From: Aeromonas popoffii
GTDB lineage: Bacteria > Pseudomonadota > Gammaproteobacteria > Enterobacterales > Aeromonadaceae
Direction of reading: 5' to 3'
Length of the DNA stretch: 64,000 nucleotides
NCBI RefSeq assembly: GCF_000820025.1
Contig: NZ_CDBI01000059.1
Coordinates: 17,464 to 81,463, forward strand
The position numbers and the translations under genes were made by a program. Under the pieces are notes generated by a model, which was not told the origin of the DNA, did not search any database, and saw only the letters and a program-made list of their open reading frames with translations. This document shows, piece after piece, positions 61,349-64,000 of the stretch; the stretch's first letter is position 1, and each line of letters opens with the position of its first letter.

Positions 61349-61906
61349 TTGACTGATAACGTTAGTAAATTTATCTCAGTCCTGCTGCTTTTCCCAAGCG
61401 CTTCGCTGTGGGCTGACACAGCCGTGCTGGCGGCGGGGGACATGTGGCGCGCCGAGATCGTCTATGAGGCCATGCCTGGGGTGTCGCGGGTCGAACCCGG
61501 CTATGCCACACCCTTGCCGCAGGGAACTACGCCGGCACAGGAGCTGGCGCGGCGCCAGGCAGTGCGCATCGATTACGATCCGGTCCTGGTGGGTTATGGG
61601 GATCTGCTCAATGTCTTCTGGCAGCTGGTGGATGGGCACGATGGTGGCGGGCAATATTGCAATCGCGGCCAGGAATTTGTCCCGACCCTGTTGCCCAGAG
61701 ATGATTATCAGTGGCGCCTGGCCCAGGTGAGCCTGACGCGTTGGCAGGCGCTACATGGTCGTGCGAGCCGGGTATCGCTCTGGCCGGATAGCCAATTCAC
61801 GCCCGCACCCGAGATGGAGGACTGGGCGCAGCACCATCCCTGGCGCTTTGGTGTTTATGCCCACCGTTGCGGCGGCTGGCCCGTGGCATTGACATCCCAA
61901 CCCTGA
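61349..61906 (+). CDS. Exported MsrA-like protein lacking the catalytic cysteine
   Basis: This 185-residue homologue of peptide-methionine (S)-S-oxide reductase has a signal-like N terminus (KFISVLLLFPSASLWA). The region VLAAGDMWRAEIVYEAMPGVSRVEPGYA aligns with the MsrA GGCFW motif, but the cysteine is Asp (residue 31) and the next position Met. The glutamate of the usual HAEAV is Gln (RRQAV, residue 70). YDPVLVGYGDLLNVFW and GGGQYCNRGQEF keep the rest of the fold. It should not reduce methionine sulfoxide by the known mechanism. The start is TTG with AAGGA upstream. It is divergent from the DUF1499 operon. Role unknown, perhaps binding. Confidence 0.8.
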   Translation: MTDNVSKFISVLLLFPSASLWADTAVLAAGDMWRAEIVYEAMPGVSRVEPGYATPLPQGTTPAQELARRQAVRIDYDPVLVGYGDLLNVFWQLVDGHDGGGQYCNRGQEFVPTLLPRDDYQWRLAQVSLTRWQALHGRASRVSLWPDSQFTPAPEMEDWAQHHPWRFGVYAHRCGGWPVALTSQP

Positions 61907-61910
61907 GCCA

Positions 61911-62189
61911 TCAGTTGCGGTAAAGCACCTTGATGAGGTGGAAGCCAAACTTGGTGCGTACCGGGCCGAGTACGGTCAGCAGTTCGCCCTTGAACACGGC
62001 ATCGTCAAACGGCTTGACCATGTCGCCCTTCGAAAACTCCCCCAGATCCCCCGAGCGTTTGGACGAGGCACAGGTGGAAAAACGCTTGGCCATCTGACCA
62101 AAGTCGGCCCCCTTGGCAAGTTTTTCCTTGATCTCCAGACACTGCTTCTCTGTCTTGACCAGGATGTGCTGGGCACAGGCTTTCTTCAT
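61911..62189 (-). CDS. ppiC: Parvulin-type peptidyl-prolyl isomerase
   Basis: This 92-residue single-domain parvulin starts MKKACAQHILVKTEKQCLEIK, then FGQMAKRFSTCASSKRSGDLGEFSKGDMVKPFDDAVF, and ends TKFGFHLIKVLYRN. All are hallmark PpiC segments (active-site His, Cys and Phe/His). It is cytosolic and catalyses cis-trans isomerisation of prolyl bonds. The ATG has a GGAGCGCC-like site upstream. It is convergent with the MsrA-like gene, with only four bases between the stops. Confidence 0.94.
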   Translation of the reverse strand: MKKACAQHILVKTEKQCLEIKEKLAKGADFGQMAKRFSTCASSKRSGDLGEFSKGDMVKPFDDAVFKGELLTVLGPVRTKFGFHLIKVLYRN

Positions 62190-62268
62190 ATTGGCGCTCC
62201 TCGGCGGCGGGCAAATCGGGGCGCAAGATTACTCCAATTCCCGCCGCGCGTCAGCCGTCATGCAGGGA

Positions 62269-62643
62269 TTAACTGCGGGTGCGGGCGCCGAGGCGGGCCC
62301 TTGGACGCGATTGCCACAGGATCTCCAACCCCAGCAGGGCATGCAGGCTCCAGATGGCCAAGGGGTTGAGCCAGTCGCCCCCCAGTTGCAAGGTGGCCAG
62401 GGCGCAGCTTGCCAGCAAGAGGGTGATGCCCGGCAGACGCCAGTGCACCGGCAGTGGCGCCAGTATGGCGATGCCCAGCAGGATGGCGAGCCCGAACGGC
62501 AGGTTGAGGGCGGTGAAGGCCAGTGCCTGCTGGCCGTTCATGCCGGTCAGCAGGGCCACCAGGGCGCTGCAACAGGCGAGAAAGGTGATGAATTCGAGTC
62601 GGTCCGCAATATAGTCAGCCATCTGTTCACTACGTGCAGGCAT
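62269..62643 (-). CDS. Small membrane protein of unknown function
   Basis: This 124-residue protein has about four hydrophobic segments (FITFLACCSALVALLTGM, then AFTALNLPFGLAILLGIAIL, ITLLLASCALATLQLGG and IWSLHALLGLEILW). A basic C terminus (RPRARLGARTRS) follows. I do not recognise a family. The start at 62643 (MPARSEQMADY) has AAGGA eight bases upstream; the frame is open 63 codons further but that part is composition-wise unlike protein. A single gene. Confidence 0.65.
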   Translation of the reverse strand: MPARSEQMADYIADRLEFITFLACCSALVALLTGMNGQQALAFTALNLPFGLAILLGIAILAPLPVHWRLPGITLLLASCALATLQLGGDWLNPLAIWSLHALLGLEILWQSRPRARLGARTRS

Positions 62644-63236
62644 GATGTGTTTCCTTCGGTGAAGAGCGCCGGGGCGACGGGACCCTGGACTCATGACGCC
62701 GGTGCGGGCGATGTGTTGTCTTCGGTAGATGAACCCAGTGTGGGCGAGACAAGGAGCCGGGGGGAGCGGGATAAATCGATTGAGGTGAACGAGGCTTTGA
62801 TTGTTCAGATTCAACCAGTTGATTTTTATCATCTAAAGTAAGCCTTGGTTCAAGGAGGAAGGCAGGGCTCAGGGGGGAGGTAGCGGGCTGGCCGTCGTCA
62901 TCTTGACCACTTGCCGACAGTTGATGTCGCGTCGGCGAGGGGGTGTTGGTGCAAGGGGGATGCGAGACAAACCGCCGCTTGTGATGCATCTTATGGCTTG
63001 ATGGCTGAGGAATGGCCTTTTTTTGCCCACAATGGCATCAGTCTGTGGCGCTGGCGGGAAGTAAAGTGGGCAAGCCGAGTGACAAAGGCTTCAATACTAT
63101 GGTGAATTTCGATGCCGCTTCGCTCTGATGTTGCGCTGGGGATATGCTAGGATGAGGCGCGCTTGCCATCGAGTGAGCCTCATATGCATTCTGACTCTTG
63201 CATTATTTTAATCATGTTTTTCGGGGAAATTGACGT
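62644..63236. other. Intergenic region upstream of tamA
   Basis: About 590 bases without a supportable gene separate a minus-strand membrane-protein gene from tamA. It must hold both promoters. I find no convincing -35/-10 pair with correct spacing, no stem-loop terminator and no RNA gene; the stretch near 63200-63230 is AT-rich. Confidence 0.4.
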
Positions 63237-64000
63237 TTGACAGGATGCAATCCGCCCCTGCCTGCAGGGATCTCATCGCCCGGACGGGTTTTCCGTCGCA
63301 GGCTCCGCGCACTGGGCCTGAGTCTCTGTTTGCTGCTGTTCGTCACCCCGGCCATGGCGGCCAAACTCACCTATCAGGTCAAGGGGCTGAGAGGGGAGAC
63401 CAAGGATAACGTCGAAGCCTTCCTCAATGCGCTGCCCGTCTTTCAAGAGCGCCAATTCCGCACGGCCCGCCCCAAGATCACCGAGAGTGTGCAACAAGCC
63501 CTGCAGGTCTTTGGCTACTATCAGCCCAAGATCACCCTGAGCCGTTACAAAAATGCCCCCGCCAGGGTGGTGATCGAGGTGGATGCAGGCAAGCCTGTCA
63601 TCATCTCCCGCCTCGACATACTGCTGGAAGGGGATGCGGGCAGCGACGACATCTTCAGTGCGCTGCTGGACAAGCTGCCCCTGCAGGAGGGAGATCCCCT
63701 CCACCACGGCAAATACGAATCCATCAAGGCCGATCTCGGCAGCCTGGGGCTGGCCCGCGGCTACTTCGACGCCAAGATCAGCAAGAGCCAGGTCAAGGTG
63801 TTCCCGGATCAGGGCACGGCCGAGATCTTCATACTGTTTCGCTCCGGCCAGCGCTATCACTTTGGCGAGATCCACTACGACGCCACGCCCGAGGCGCTGC
63901 GCCTCATTCGGCCGCTCGTCAACATCAAGAGCGGCGACCCCTATCTGGCGATCCGGTTGGCCGAGATGTCGCAGGATATCTCCTCCACCAGGATGTTCAA
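63237..64000 (+). CDS. tamA: Translocation and assembly module subunit TamA, 5' part
   Basis: This is an outer-membrane Omp85-family protein that, with TamB, helps insert outer-membrane proteins or move lipids. The gene runs off the right edge; about 254 residues are visible. A signal peptide is seen (LGLSLCLLLFVTPAMAA), then POTRA-like domains: LTYQVKGLRGETKDNVEAFLNALP, VFGYYQPKI, ISRLDILLEG and RYHFGEIHY. A TGA at 63231 closes the frame upstream and no ATG or GTG lies before the signal peptide. The start must therefore be TTG at 63237, or less likely ATG at 63354, which would remove the signal. Confidence 0.9.
   Translation, partial: MTGCNPPLPAGISSPGRVFRRRLRALGLSLCLLLFVTPAMAAKLTYQVKGLRGETKDNVEAFLNALPVFQERQFRTARPKITESVQQALQVFGYYQPKITLSRYKNAPARVVIEVDAGKPVIISRLDILLEGDAGSDDIFSALLDKLPLQEGDPLHHGKYESIKADLGSLGLARGYFDAKISKSQVKVFPDQGTAEIFILFRSGQRYHFGEIHYDATPEALRLIRPLVNIKSGDPYLAIRLAEMSQDISSTRMF

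Overview
The window is a gene-dense, GC-rich gammaproteobacterial chromosome segment. It is most consistent with Aeromonas (hydrophila/dhakensis-type). The evidence is a pair of HlyA/AHH1-type Aeromonas hemolysins, an EptA closely resembling the MCR-3-type enzymes of Aeromonas, and the synteny block nag genes - glnS - fur - fldA - ybfE - ybfF - seqA - pgm, which is ordered much as in enterics. No rRNA, tRNA, CRISPR array, insertion sequence or intact prophage was recognised.

Layout, left to right. At 2-3349 is the 3' part of nifJ (pyruvate:flavodoxin oxidoreductase). At 3629-4693 is an AT-rich, apparently foreign gene coding for a HEPN-like domain plus four zinc ribbons. Next come a YdcH-like gene, a secreted unknown protein coupled to a MATE exporter, and a SulP transporter with a STAS domain (5040-9448). 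Two small overlapping genes (nucleotidyltransferase and GNAT) and cysM follow (9519-11435). A four-gene aldehyde/alcohol dehydrogenase unit with its own TetR regulator and operator lies at 11741-15538. An NlpC/P60 lipoprotein gene comes before a tandem duplication of about 2.9 kb (16507-22373) that has produced two full-length pore-forming hemolysin genes separated by a scar of oxyR. Intact oxyR and a divergent 2-Cys peroxiredoxin gene follow.

At 23971-27270 is the three-gene ATP-grasp ligase / inactive transglutaminase / retropepsin-like cluster. cmoAB (tRNA wobble modification), a DUF72 gene, aspS and yebC follow. Degenerate copies of the yebC 3' end lie immediately downstream, then eptA (lipid A phosphoethanolamine transferase). 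At 35415-43104 is an amino-sugar utilisation locus: nagBAC divergent from nagE and a GH20 chitobiase. Together these bind chitin-derived oligosaccharides, take up GlcNAc, and convert it to fructose-6-phosphate. glnS, fur, a DUF4442 gene, fldA, ybfE, a DUF2788 gene, ybfF, seqA and pgm follow.

The right end carries an EamA exporter and a divergent MarR regulator with three operator-like repeats between them, and mltB. A long minus-strand cluster (53709-61297) joins ynjBCD-F (ABC importer plus CDP-alcohol phosphatidyltransferase) to a membrane VTT-domain/disulfide-reductase fusion, an AhpD-like protein and a DUF1499 membrane protein. Beyond it are an exported MsrA homologue that has lost its catalytic cysteine, a parvulin PPIase, a small membrane protein and the 5' part of tamA, which runs off the window.

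The features most worth a second look are the hemolysin duplication with its chimeric oxyR/NlpC scar, the MsrA pseudo-enzyme, the HEPN-zinc-ribbon gene, the MCR-3-like eptA, and several short tandem repeats of unclear origin.
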